The notes under the pieces are model-generated. The model did not search any database and was not told the DNA's origin. It saw only the letters and a list, made by a program, of their open reading frames with translations. Both the position numbers and the translations under genes were made by a program. A DNA stretch of 64,000 nt, taken from contig NZ_CP077089.1 in assembly GCF_014268445.2 (NCBI RefSeq), positions 1,543,501 to 1,607,500 of the forward strand, read 5' to 3'. The number at the start of each line of letters is the position of its first letter. Position 1 is the stretch's first letter. Source of the DNA: Pseudomonas tensinigenes. GTDB taxonomy: Bacteria; Pseudomonadota; Gammaproteobacteria; Pseudomonadales; Pseudomonadaceae. Below are positions 26,913 through 34,927 of this stretch, in pieces.

Positions 26913-27843
26913 CTTCGGTCCCTGATTTGTGAATGGACTTTATGATGGTATAAGGCCGCTGCTTTATTTCCGTGAATATTTTTGATATGTAGATTCCCTG
27001 AATGCCAAGAAAGAAGATAATAAAACCGGAAAAAAGCCAGATCGAGGCAACTATTGAAGTGTAACCACTGGGAACTGTCGAGTGTGTCAGGTACTGGAGT
27101 GTCAATAAAAGTATGAACGCCAGCGCTGTCATCGAGATGATGAGTCCTGAGTAAAAGGTGAATACCAGAGGGGCACTGCTGAATGCAGTCACCGCGTTAA
27201 CCAAATGACTGATTTTTCTTCGAAGTGAATAAGTTGTGGGGCTTGTGGCGTGTTTTGTTATTTCAATCGGCGATTGTTTGAATCCGGTAATCACCCAGAT
27301 TCCACCAATATTCAGTTCGCGTTCTTTATGCATAAGCAGCGCATCGACATATCGACGTGACATTAGGCGTGCTGTAACTATATTGTCTGGCTGATCTATG
27401 CCTGTGAGCGCTCTGAACAATCGATAGTATAGGTTGCCAGAAATTTTCTCAACTAGACCGCCTTTTCGCTTGCCTTGTGTTCCGTAAACGACGTCCAGGT
27501 CACTGTCGCTGTGAATGGCTTCAGCAAATGTGCTGAGCCATTCAGGCTCCTCTTCTAAGTCGCTGTCAACTAAAAATACATGTTCACCACTTGAGTGTGC
27601 TAGACCCGTCATCATTGCTTTGTGGTGTCCGAAGTTTCGCGATAAATCGATTACGGTGACGTGCTTGTCTATTTTTGCTATTTCTATAGCAATTTTTACG
27701 CTGTCATCAGGGGAGCCGTCATTTACAAAGATTATTTCGTAACTGGTTCCAGCGTACTTCTCCGCCGTTATCTTTGATCTTCGGTAAAACTCATCAATAT
27801 ATTCTTCTGATTGATACAAAGTTGATACTATTGAGAGCTTCAT
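26905..27843 (-). CDS. Glycosyltransferase family 2, GtrB/DPM-like
   Basis: A 312-residue protein starting MKLSIVSTLYQSEEYIDEF. The GT2 core has the nucleotide-binding FVNDGSPDDS and the metal motif VDSDLEEEP; SRNFGHHKAMMTGL is typical of polyprenyl-phosphate glycosyltransferases. Two membrane helices near residues 230-255 and 265-290 anchor it. The frame extends upstream to 28107, but homology starts at 27843. By family it would charge undecaprenyl phosphate with a sugar for O-antigen or other glycan modification. AT-rich compared with its surroundings. Confidence 0.85.
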   Translation of the reverse strand: MKLSIVSTLYQSEEYIDEFYRRSKITAEKYAGTSYEIIFVNDGSPDDSVKIAIEIAKIDKHVTVIDLSRNFGHHKAMMTGLAHSSGEHVFLVDSDLEEEPEWLSTFAEAIHSDSDLDVVYGTQGKRKGGLVEKISGNLYYRLFRALTGIDQPDNIVTARLMSRRYVDALLMHKERELNIGGIWVITGFKQSPIEITKHATSPTTYSLRRKISHLVNAVTAFSSAPLVFTFYSGLIISMTALAFILLLTLQYLTHSTVPSGYTSIVASIWLFSGFIIFFLGIQGIYISKIFTEIKQRPYTIIKSIHKSGTEDA

Positions 27844-28024
27844 TTTGTGGAATACTCGAAATGGAAAAAATCTTGGGCGCGGAGCATTCTCGAAGTATAC
27901 CGGCGTAGCTTGGTTGGGCCATAGCTTGATTAAGATTTTGCCCGATTGAGCCAATGACACCACCACTCCATTGGGGCGAGGTGTGCGAGTGGTGAGAAGC
28001 TTGTCATCCGCACTGGAGACCCTC

Positions 28025-28795
28025 ATGGACGTTTTACCACCCGGCTCGATTCCGCAATTGATGTACCTCAAAGAACGGTTATCTGGGTTGAAGCCAGGAA
28101 AATTCATTGAGATTGGCGCAGGCGCAGGTCATGTCTCTCATCTACTTCTGTCACTTGGGTGGCACGGCAGAGCTTATGACTTGTCCACGACAACGGCAGA
28201 GACGTAGCGTAGACGTTTCGCTGACCAAATTGCCGATGGCAGTTACGATGTTGTCGTGGGTGATTGGTTGATGGCACCGATCGAGCCATGTGACCTCGTG
28301 ATTTCATGCATGGTCATGGAGCACTTCGATGATGAGGGACAGCGTTCTTTTATATGCCACGGTCGTAATTGTCTCACTGCGGATGGGACACTGATTGCTA
28401 TCGTTCCGGGTTCTCCTGCCCATTGGGGGATTGAGGACGAAATAGCTGGTCACTACCGCCGATACAGTCGGGAGGCGGCGATTAGCGTCTTCGGTAAAGA
28501 AGGCATGGATGTTGTTCACCTTGCCGGGCTAACGTATCCGGTCTCTAATATCTTGTTTCCCCTGTCAAACTTCATTGTGAAACGCAGTGAATCCAGAAAG
28601 CTCTCGCTGAGCATGGTTGATCGGACCAAACAGTCTGGTATCCGTGGTGTTCCCATGAAAACCACCTTTCCCAAGTTCCTCGGCTTGCTTTTGAATGAAA
28701 AGGTAATGTATCCGCTGCACATTATTCAAAAAGCCTTCGGGCAATCTGAAAGGGCAATGGTCTTGTATTGCGAGACTAAGCGCTCACAGGTCTAA
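28025..28795 (+). pseudogene. SAM-dependent methyltransferase gene with one in-frame amber codon
   Basis: Open frame of 257 codons interrupted only by TAG at 28205-28207 (codon 61). Before the stop is the SAM motif FIEIGAGAGHVSHLLLSLGW; after it the same frame continues RRRFADQIADG, GDWLMAPIEPCDLVISCMVM and HFDDEGQR, typical of class I methyltransferases of polysaccharide clusters. The ATG at 28025 has GGAG eight bases upstream. It diverges from the glycosyltransferase gene. Possible restart at 28256 or nearby would lack the SAM site, so the protein is probably not functional unless TAG is read through. Confidence 0.78.
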
Positions 28796-28895
28796 CACGA
28801 GTCTGCCCGTGTTTTCGTGCTTCGAGGTGGTGACGCACTGACCACAAGACTGCAGAGGCTCCGCGGGCCCCTGCATAGCGGTGGATAAACGCCAT

Positions 28896-28931
28896 GTGCA
28901 ATAAATATGTGATTTATGCACGATTTATGCA
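28896..28931. promoter_or_regulatory. Candidate operator upstream of the repressor gene
   Basis: GTGCAATAAAT and GATTTATGCAC form an imperfect 26-base palindrome (28896-28921), and GATTTATGCA is repeated directly at 28911 and 28922. The core ATTTATGCA also occurs, as its complement TGCATAAAT, at 29818 in the tailocin control region. Binding by the adjacent repressor is inferred. Confidence 0.6.
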
Positions 28932-28967
28932 ATTCAGCATTTGTCTTCGTTAAAAACTTCAAGCACT

Positions 28968-29711
28968 ATGCGCGTTATGCAAAAACGCAACGTAGCCTCC
29001 GTCTTAAGAGCACTGCTCGACCAGCACGGGATCTCCCCCACGGAGCTCCACCGTCGCACCGGCGTGCCTCAATCCACTCTCTCGCGGATTCTCAGCGGGA
29101 AGATCGTCGATCCCTCGGATAAACATATCTCGAAGATCGCCGAGTACTTCGCCGTGAGCACCGATCAATTGCGCGGGCGCGCGGATGTCACGCCGTCGGC
29201 CGGTGCCGTGCGTGATGACGTGCACGCGGAACTCAAGGACATAATGCTGTGGGACGACGATACGCCTGTCGATGATGACGAAGTATCGGTGCCGTTCCTT
29301 CGCGAGGTTGAATTGGCTGCTGGATCAGGAAGATTCGTCATCGAAGAGAGCGAGCGCTCTAGCCTGCGCTTCGGCAAGCGCAGCCTGCGTCATAACGGTG
29401 TGCAGTTCGACCAGGCCAAATGCGTGACGGTGCGCGGCAACAGCATGTTGCCGGTGTTGCGTGATGGCGCCACCGTCGGCGTCAACGCCGGCAAGTGCGG
29501 CATCGGCGACATCATTGATGGCGACCTGTACGCAATCAATCACAATGGCCAGTTGCGTGTGAAGCAACTCTACCGCTTGCCTACCGGCATTCGTCTGCGC
29601 AGCTTCAATCGCGATGAACACCCGGACGAGGACTACAGCTTCCAGGAAATCCAGGAAGAGCAGATCGTCATTCTCGGTCACGTCTTCTGGTGGGGCATGT
29701 ACGCCCGCTAA
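28968..29711 (+). CDS. prtR: PrtR-type self-cleaving repressor (HTH-XRE plus S24 peptidase)
   Basis: LexA/CI-like repressor that should silence the tailocin genes until activated RecA triggers self-cleavage. The N-terminal helix-turn-helix is HRRTGVPQSTLSRILSGK; the S24 domain has the cleavage site AAG (Ala118-Gly119), the nucleophile in VRGNSMLPVL (Ser159) and the general base in LRVKQLY (Lys199). Numbering assumes ATG 28968; ATG 28977 is also possible and neither has a strong Shine-Dalgarno. The gene lies at the head of the locus and no PrtN-like activator is seen next to it. Confidence 0.9.
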   Translation: MRVMQKRNVASVLRALLDQHGISPTELHRRTGVPQSTLSRILSGKIVDPSDKHISKIAEYFAVSTDQLRGRADVTPSAGAVRDDVHAELKDIMLWDDDTPVDDDEVSVPFLREVELAAGSGRFVIEESERSSLRFGKRSLRHNGVQFDQAKCVTVRGNSMLPVLRDGATVGVNAGKCGIGDIIDGDLYAINHNGQLRVKQLYRLPTGIRLRSFNRDEHPDEDYSFQEIQEEQIVILGHVFWWGMYAR

Positions 29712-29729
29712 CCCGACCCTTTTCAGATA

Positions 29730-29756
29730 AACCCGTCCATTGGCGGGTTTTTTTTC
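29730..29756 (+). terminator. Repressor gene terminator
   Basis: AACCCGTC..GGCGGGTT stem followed by eight T residues, 19 bases after the repressor stop. Confidence 0.9.
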
Positions 29757-29797
29757 GCCTTGATGAAACCGCCAAACCCTTGCGTTGCGGGGCTTTC

Positions 29798-29869
29798 ATG
29801 CATCTGCGCATTTCTCATGCATAAATAAATGCATTTACGCATTGACTGGATATGCATACATGCATATCC
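29798..29869. promoter_or_regulatory. ATGCAT-rich candidate operator/promoter of the tailocin locus
   Basis: Five ATGCAT hexamers occur at 29798, 29817, 29829, 29852 and 29860. The last two lie within a perfect inverted repeat with 10-base arms (GGATATGCAT at 29848-29857, ATGCATATCC at 29860-29869, two-base centre). TGCATAAAT at 29818 repeats the motif found before the repressor gene. This is the obvious place for the repressed tailocin promoter; exact -35/-10 elements cannot be assigned. Confidence 0.65.
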
Positions 29870-30165
29870 TTGCCACCAAGCCGCTCGACAAAGCGGCTGG
29901 CAAGAAAGCTCTTTAGTTCCACAAGAACAGGCAGCGATGAACCGGCCTCAACGGTTCAGAGGGTTGGCAACTGACCCGGGTGTGCAGCGTAAAGCACCAG
30001 AAGCAGTTATCCGGCGGGCAGGGACCGCGGTCGGAAAAACAATTTGAATGGACTCGTACCGCGCCAGTAGCGCCGAAAAGTCAGCTTCCTTCTTGAACAC
30101 AGGATTGGAAGGAAGGCGAAGGAGCGCATTACTGAAAAGCCCGGGGTGCAAGCGCCGGGCTTTTT
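29870..30165 (+). other. Leader region with hairpin, tiny ORF and terminator
   Basis: Downstream of the palindromes are a strong hairpin (AGCCGCT / AGCGGCT, about 29879-29899), a possible 36-codon ORF (ATG 29937 to TGA 30047, MNRPQRFRGLATDPG...) and an intrinsic terminator (AAGCCCGG / CCGGGCTTTTT, 30137-30165). It could be a long untranslated leader, a small RNA, or decayed phage DNA. The tiny ORF is unsupported beyond being open. Confidence 0.45.
30137..30165 (+). terminator. Intrinsic terminator in the tailocin leader
   Basis: AAGCCCGG and CCGGGCTTTTT flank a 9-base loop about 60 bases before the first structural-type gene. If real, transcripts from the ATGCAT region must read through it to reach the tailocin genes. 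Confidence 0.75.
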
Positions 30166-30223
30166 GGAATGCCTGCCTGATCAAACACGACATGCATTGA
30201 AAAACACACATCAAGGAATGCAC

Positions 30224-30625
30224 ATGAATCTTTATGCACTGGTTGAATACAACAGAGTGGTCCAACTGAAAGAGAGCGAAATCGCTCCTGAAGCACCGGC
30301 TTCGCCAGCCTCCGTCTGGGTTGATGTCACCGGCTCGGATGTTCGAGTGGGGTGGGGAGCCACATTCAACGGAATCTGGACCTTTTCTCCACCGACCGAG
30401 GAAGAGTTGCGAAATGAAGCCGAGCAGCAGAAATGGCAACTGCTGAATACGGCCGCCAACTGGCTGTTGATGAACTCGTTGCAGTTCAAGGTTGATCTGG
30501 CCATGGCCACGGCAGAAGAGCAGGCCCGGCTGCTGGCTCACAAACAGTACTGCATCGCTCTCAGCGACATCGATAAACAGTCGGGTTACCCGGCAAACAT
30601 CATGTGGCCGGTCGCTCCTTACTGA
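30224..30625 (+). CDS. Orphan tail fibre assembly protein
   Basis: A 133-residue protein starting MNLYALVEYNRVVQLKES, preceded by AAGGA at the right distance. The C-terminal part (EQQKWQLLNTAANWLLMNSL, then CIALSDIDKQSGYPANIMWP) is typical of phage fibre assembly chaperones. No fibre gene lies before it, so it is either a remnant of a lost fibre/chaperone pair or it acts in trans on fibres encoded downstream. Confidence 0.75.
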   Translation: MNLYALVEYNRVVQLKESEIAPEAPASPASVWVDVTGSDVRVGWGATFNGIWTFSPPTEEELRNEAEQQKWQLLNTAANWLLMNSLQFKVDLAMATAEEQARLLAHKQYCIALSDIDKQSGYPANIMWPVAPY

Positions 30626-30727
30626 GGCATCAAGTCTGCCGTGAAAGCAGACCCATCGTGCAGTCTGGTTCCTTGAGCCAGAAGACCCAAACCAATTCCG
30701 AAATTTATCAGGGATGAAAAACAAACC

Positions 30728-31303
30728 ATGTTGAACAATAAAATCGCTGCGCTGTTCACGACTTTTGTACTGCTCGGCACAGGTACAAACGCACTGGCTG
30801 CCAATCTGTTGGTGAACGGCAGTTTCGAGCAATCAACCTGCGGCGCAGGCTGCATTCTGGACACTCCCGCAAAAGCCAACGCCATCACAGGCTGGACGAC
30901 ATTTCTGTCTGGTGCCGAATATTTCAACATGCCCAATGCGATTGGCGGCTCTGTTGCAGCAGATGGCGTGATGATCGTTGACTTGGCCAACTACGTGTAC
31001 GGCAACGGCGGTGGAATACAGCAGAACTTCGCCACGACCGTGGGCGCCAAATACCGGGTGACCTTCAGTGCGGGCAATTCGCGGTTTGCCAGTCGCTCGG
31101 GCGACGGCATCATCCAGATGAAAGTGGCAGGACAAACCGCGACCTTCAACACGCCGACCGCCAAAGGCGTTGCAGTTGAATGGGCCACCCTGACCTACGA
31201 TTTCACCGCAACCACGCCGCAGACAACGCTGGCGTTTTCCAACGAGCAGAACCCGTACGCCAACTTTGCCTTCATTGATGACGTCATTGTCGAGCGTTTG
31301 TAA
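30728..31303 (+). CDS. Secreted DUF642 / choice-of-anchor C-like protein
   Basis: A 191-residue protein with a signal peptide (MLNNKIAALFTTFVLLGTGT, cleavage probably after ALAA). The mature part has the LLVNGSFEQ start, ITGWTTF, GGGIQQNFATTVGAKYRVTF and the C-terminal FAFIDDVIVERL, which resemble extracellular beta-sandwich domains of the DUF642/choice-of-anchor C type. The C-terminus has no sorting helix. Such a secreted protein is not part of known contractile tails; it looks like cargo placed between the orphan chaperone and the holin. Function unknown. Confidence 0.65.
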   Translation: MLNNKIAALFTTFVLLGTGTNALAANLLVNGSFEQSTCGAGCILDTPAKANAITGWTTFLSGAEYFNMPNAIGGSVAADGVMIVDLANYVYGNGGGIQQNFATTVGAKYRVTFSAGNSRFASRSGDGIIQMKVAGQTATFNTPTAKGVAVEWATLTYDFTATTPQTTLAFSNEQNPYANFAFIDDVIVERL

Positions 31304-31413
31304 CGCCTGTAGACGGGGAGCGTTGGTTTTACTCAAACGTGAGAGAGATGACCTCGATGCATCGGGTCTGCTCACAATTTCTTGGTTCCTCAACGCTACC
31401 CCGGAGGCGTGAC

Positions 31414-31752
31414 ATGACAAATGAGCAACAAGCCCTGGCCGACATGCCGATCTGGCTGGTCATCCTCCTTGCCGTCGTTGGCGGGGTGTCCGGCGAAATG
31501 TGGCGCGCCGACAAGGAGGGCGCTCGCGGCTGGTCATTGCTGCGGCGCCTGGCCCTGCGCTCGGGCGCCTGCATGATCTGCGGCGTGTCGGCGATCATGC
31601 TGCTGTATGCCGCTGGCATGTCGATCTGGGCGGCTGGCGCATTCGGTTGCCTGACCGCGATGGCCGGCGCCGACGTCGCCATCGGGTTGTACGAACGCTG
31701 GGCCGCCAAGCGCATCGGCGTCTGCGACATCCCGCCTCGCGACCACCCTTAA
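31414..31752 (+). CDS. Phage holin
   Basis: A 112-residue membrane protein starting MTNEQQALADMPIWLVILLA, with GGAGG upstream. Two to three hydrophobic segments (WLVILLAVVGGVSG; ACMICGVSAIMLLYAAGMSI; AAGAFGCLTAMAGADVAIGL) fit class I/II holins of the R-pyocin/LydA-like type. It would permeabilise the inner membrane so that the endolysin encoded at 62904 can reach the wall. It precedes the baseplate genes, as the holin does in the P. aeruginosa R-pyocin locus. Confidence 0.85.
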   Translation: MTNEQQALADMPIWLVILLAVVGGVSGEMWRADKEGARGWSLLRRLALRSGACMICGVSAIMLLYAAGMSIWAAGAFGCLTAMAGADVAIGLYERWAAKRIGVCDIPPRDHP

Positions 31753-31822
31753 CCTCAGTACTTCTCCGTGCCGCCATTTTGGCGGCAGGGCTGCGCGTGG
31801 ACGATTGAAAAGGAGGTCATGT

Positions 31823-32344
31823 ATGCCCACACCGATCCAGCAGCCGTCGCAACTGTTTACAGCCATCGCGACGACACTGCGCAACACTACCGGACTCAAC
31901 CTCAGCGTCGGCAATCATGATGATTTCACTGCACCGGGCGATCAGGCCTGGGTGCTGATCGACTTCGACCGCAATGGACCGGGAGTGCGTGCCGCTGACG
32001 GGCGAATTGCTCATGTCATGACGGTTTCCCTGCAAGTCATCCCGGCTCTTGCCGCCAGCGCATTTTCAGCATGCGATCTGATCGCGGTGCTGAAAAACCT
32101 GATTACTGACAACTGCTGGAACCTGCCCGGCGATCAATGCGATCTGCCGATGAATATTGATGGTCTGCCGTCGCTGCTGGTCCGCGCTGACCAGCCATAC
32201 AAGACCTGGACCCTGACGTTCGATCAGACCCTCTACCTCGGCCCGACCTTGTTCGACGACCCGCTGGGTACGCCGAAATTCGCTCGCACCTGGGAAGTCA
32301 GCAATATCGACGACCCCGACCAATACACCGCGCTGGAGGCCTGA
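31823..32344 (+). CDS. Tailocin A protein in the PA0615 position
   Basis: A 173-residue protein starting MPTPIQQPSQLFTAIATTL, with AGGAGG six bases upstream. It sits between holin and gpV as the uncharacterised PA0615 does in R-pyocins. VRADQPYKTWTLTFDQTLYL near the C-terminus weakly recalls Gp37-type tail completion proteins. A role in tail completion is only inferred. Confidence 0.7.
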   Translation: MPTPIQQPSQLFTAIATTLRNTTGLNLSVGNHDDFTAPGDQAWVLIDFDRNGPGVRAADGRIAHVMTVSLQVIPALAASAFSACDLIAVLKNLITDNCWNLPGDQCDLPMNIDGLPSLLVRADQPYKTWTLTFDQTLYLGPTLFDDPLGTPKFARTWEVSNIDDPDQYTALEA

Positions 32345-32347
32345 CCG

Positions 32348-32956
32348 ATGTTCGACGCATTACTGCGTATGCAGCTGGGTCCGATCATCGAACGCCTGGC
32401 CGAAATGGAAGCGGAAATCGACGATCTGCACCGCCGTGCCGAAAGCTTCTGCCGTATCGGCATTTGCCAGACAGTCGACGCTGCGAGCAACACCTGTCAG
32501 GTCAGTCACGGTGGCTTGCTCACGCCGGCCATCAAGTTTTTCAACCCCAGCGCCGGCGCACAAAGTGAATCGCGGATTCCGACGGTGGGCGAGCAGTGTC
32601 TGCTGTTCAACTACGGCAGCGGCGAAAGTGGTGCGCAATCCGTGGCGCTGTTCGGTCTGAACAGCGATCGTTTTCCACCAGCCTCTACGATCCCGACGCT
32701 GACCCGTCGCGTGCATAAGGACGGCAGCGAAAGCGGCTATGACGACGCCACCCACATCCTGCACTGGCAAAACGGCCCGGCAGCTTTCAGCGGTTCACGC
32801 GAATCGCTGGAGCTGAGCATCGGCCCGGCCCGGTTAGCGATGACACCACAAATCATCACCCTGCAACTCGGTGCCGTCGGCCTGACTATCGACGCTTCCG
32901 GCGTGCATTTCAGCGGCCCGTTGGTCGATCACCAGGGCCGCGTCATCAGCCCCTGA
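32348..32956 (+). CDS. Tailocin A baseplate spike protein gpV
   Basis: P2 gpV-like membrane-piercing spike of 202 residues. The OB-fold region (GICQTVDAASNTCQVSHGG, VGEQCLLFNYGSGE) is followed by a beta-helical C-terminus (LSIGPARLAMTPQIITLQLG). It lacks an obvious HxH iron-binding tip at its end. First of the V-W-J-I baseplate order. Confidence 0.85.
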   Translation: MFDALLRMQLGPIIERLAEMEAEIDDLHRRAESFCRIGICQTVDAASNTCQVSHGGLLTPAIKFFNPSAGAQSESRIPTVGEQCLLFNYGSGESGAQSVALFGLNSDRFPPASTIPTLTRRVHKDGSESGYDDATHILHWQNGPAAFSGSRESLELSIGPARLAMTPQIITLQLGAVGLTIDASGVHFSGPLVDHQGRVISP

Positions 32957-32970
32957 TTCAAGAGCCTCCC

Positions 32971-33303
32971 ATGATCGGAATCGATAGAGACAGCGGGGCC
33001 ACGGTCGACGACTGGCTGCAGTTTGTGCAGCGCGCGACCCGGGCCCTGACCACTCCGCTGGGCACCCGGCAAAAAAGGCCCCTGTATGGCTCGCTGATCC
33101 CGTCGCTGCTGGGGCAGAACCTTGGTGACGACGTTCTGCTTCTGGCCCAGAGCCACGCCGCGCAAGCGTTCTACAACAAGCAAAACGGCATCGACGATTT
33201 TCAGCCACAAGTGATCGTCGCCAGCCGTCAGGGCGCCGGTCTGCTGTTGCGCTTCGCCGGCACCTGGAAAAACCGTCAACAAACCTTCGAGGTCGTGACA
33301 TGA
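32971..33303 (+). CDS. Tailocin A baseplate protein gpW
   Basis: A 110-residue homologue of P2 gpW/T4 gp25, the baseplate subunit that nucleates sheath polymerisation. PLGTRQKRPLYGSLIPSLLG is the diagnostic segment. It overlaps gpJ by four bases. Confidence 0.9.
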   Translation: MIGIDRDSGATVDDWLQFVQRATRALTTPLGTRQKRPLYGSLIPSLLGQNLGDDVLLLAQSHAAQAFYNKQNGIDDFQPQVIVASRQGAGLLLRFAGTWKNRQQTFEVVT

Positions 33304-34295
33304 GCATGTTGATCCCCGGCCAGAACCAATTGGCCGAACCCGCGCTGATCACCGTTGAAGCCTTCGAAGACTTGCTCGCTGAGTTCAAGACTTTCGTCGT
33401 CGAATACGTCGGGGCGCGTTCGCCGGACAGTGCTGCGAAACTCAGGACCAGTCTCGAGAACGAAAGCGAACTGCTGACCCTGGCGCTTGAAGCTTTCTGC
33501 GTGCGGCTGCAAACCCACGAGCGCAAATACAACGCTCGCATCAAACAGATGCTGGCGTGGTGGGCGACGGGCAGCAACCTCGATGCGCGGCTGGCGGACA
33601 TGGGCCTGGAACGGCAGTTGCTCGATCCGGGCGATCCGGCGGCATTCCCGCCGGTGCCGGCGATTTATGAAAGCGACGATGACGCCCGTTTGCGTTATTA
33701 CCTGGCGCCCCATGCGCCGGCAGCCGGTTCGCGGATGCAGTATCGCCGCGAAGTCTTCACCCTCGGCGAGCGTCCCACGGTGCAAGTCGAATCCACCGAG
33801 GCAGGTGTGGTGAATTTCACTTACACCTTCAACCCGGATGGCCTTGCTGCACAGGTCAAAGATGGTAACGGTCGACGCACCGCGTCGGGCGAAGTGCAGG
33901 TTACTGTGCTGTCCCGCGACGGCGATGGCACGCCTTCCGCAGCATTGCTTGAGGGCGTTCGTCAGCACTTCGCGCGGCCTGATGTACGACCGGAAACGGA
34001 CCTTGTTACGGTCAAGGCTGCTGACATTCAGCGCTACAAGATTCGCGTTGTCGCCAAAATCAATTCCGGCCCCGATTCGGGCCTGACCAAAGTCGCCGCG
34101 CAGCAACAATTGCAGGCCTACGCCGACAGTTGCCATCGCCTCGAAGGCCGGGTCGATCCGAGCTGGATCGACTACACGCTGCACAGCGCCGGTGCCGTGC
34201 AACTGCAGATTCTCGAACCGCTGGCGCCGATCGTGACCACGGCGTTTCAAGCGCCGTATTGCACGGCGGTCGAGGTTGAGGTGCTGACGCTATGA
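33300..34295 (+). CDS. Tailocin A baseplate wedge protein gpJ
   Basis: A 331-residue P2 gpJ-like baseplate protein. ERKYNARIKQMLAWWATGSN and LDARLADMGLERQLLDPGDP are typical, followed by a beta-rich middle and the C-terminal YADSCHRLEGRVDPSWI. Overlaps gpI by four bases, indicating translational coupling and equal stoichiometry. Confidence 0.9.
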   Translation: MSMLIPGQNQLAEPALITVEAFEDLLAEFKTFVVEYVGARSPDSAAKLRTSLENESELLTLALEAFCVRLQTHERKYNARIKQMLAWWATGSNLDARLADMGLERQLLDPGDPAAFPPVPAIYESDDDARLRYYLAPHAPAAGSRMQYRREVFTLGERPTVQVESTEAGVVNFTYTFNPDGLAAQVKDGNGRRTASGEVQVTVLSRDGDGTPSAALLEGVRQHFARPDVRPETDLVTVKAADIQRYKIRVVAKINSGPDSGLTKVAAQQQLQAYADSCHRLEGRVDPSWIDYTLHSAGAVQLQILEPLAPIVTTAFQAPYCTAVEVEVLTL

Positions 34296-34927
34296 GTGAA
34301 AAAACTCAGCGCCCAACGCTGCTGCCGGCCAACAGTTCGGCACTGGAACGAGGTCTGGATCTGGGCTTTGGCGCTTTGCTTGATCGCATCGCACCGCCGT
34401 TCCCGGAACTGATGAACCCCGCAGAAACCCCGGTCGCCTTTCTGCCTTATCTGGCAGCGGATCGTGGCGTTGCCGAATGGAGCACCGCCGCACCGGAAGC
34501 GGAAAAACGCCTGACCGTCGAACTGGCCTGGCCCACCGCGCGCCAGGCTGGCACTCGCAAGGCGCTGGAAAACGCCGCCAAGGGTTTGCAACTACGCCCG
34601 GAAATCCGCGCCTGGTACGAACAGACGCCGCCAGGTGCGCCGTACAGTTTTTCCGTTCGCGCCTTCAGCGACCAACCCTACAGCGAAGAAATCGACGCCC
34701 GTCTCGACCGACGCCTGGCGGATGCCAAGAGCGAACGCGATGTGCTGACGGTCTCGGTCGGCTTGAGCGCTTTCGGCAATCACGTCATCGCCGCCGCGAC
34801 GTTCTGCGGCGAACTGACCACGGTTTATCCGGTGTTCATCGAAGGGCTGGAAACCTCGGGAGAGGCGTTCATGGCTGCCGGCATGTACACCGTCGAAACA
34901 TCCACTATTTATCCTCAGGGGGCCTGA
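34292..34927 (+). CDS. Tailocin A baseplate protein gpI
   Basis: P2 gpI-like protein, 211 residues, that links the baseplate to the fibre. The N-terminal LLPANSSALERGLDLGFGAL and the central TPVAFLPYLAADRGVAEWS and ARQAGTRKALENAAKG are characteristic. The fibre gene begins at the next base after the stop. Confidence 0.88.
   Translation: MSEKTQRPTLLPANSSALERGLDLGFGALLDRIAPPFPELMNPAETPVAFLPYLAADRGVAEWSTAAPEAEKRLTVELAWPTARQAGTRKALENAAKGLQLRPEIRAWYEQTPPGAPYSFSVRAFSDQPYSEEIDARLDRRLADAKSERDVLTVSVGLSAFGNHVIAAATFCGELTTVYPVFIEGLETSGEAFMAAGMYTVETSTIYPQGA

Noticed and set aside
29937..30047. 36-codon ORF in the tailocin leader as a real gene
   Set aside because: Open frame but weak ribosome site and no recognisable sequence; mentioned only within the leader feature.
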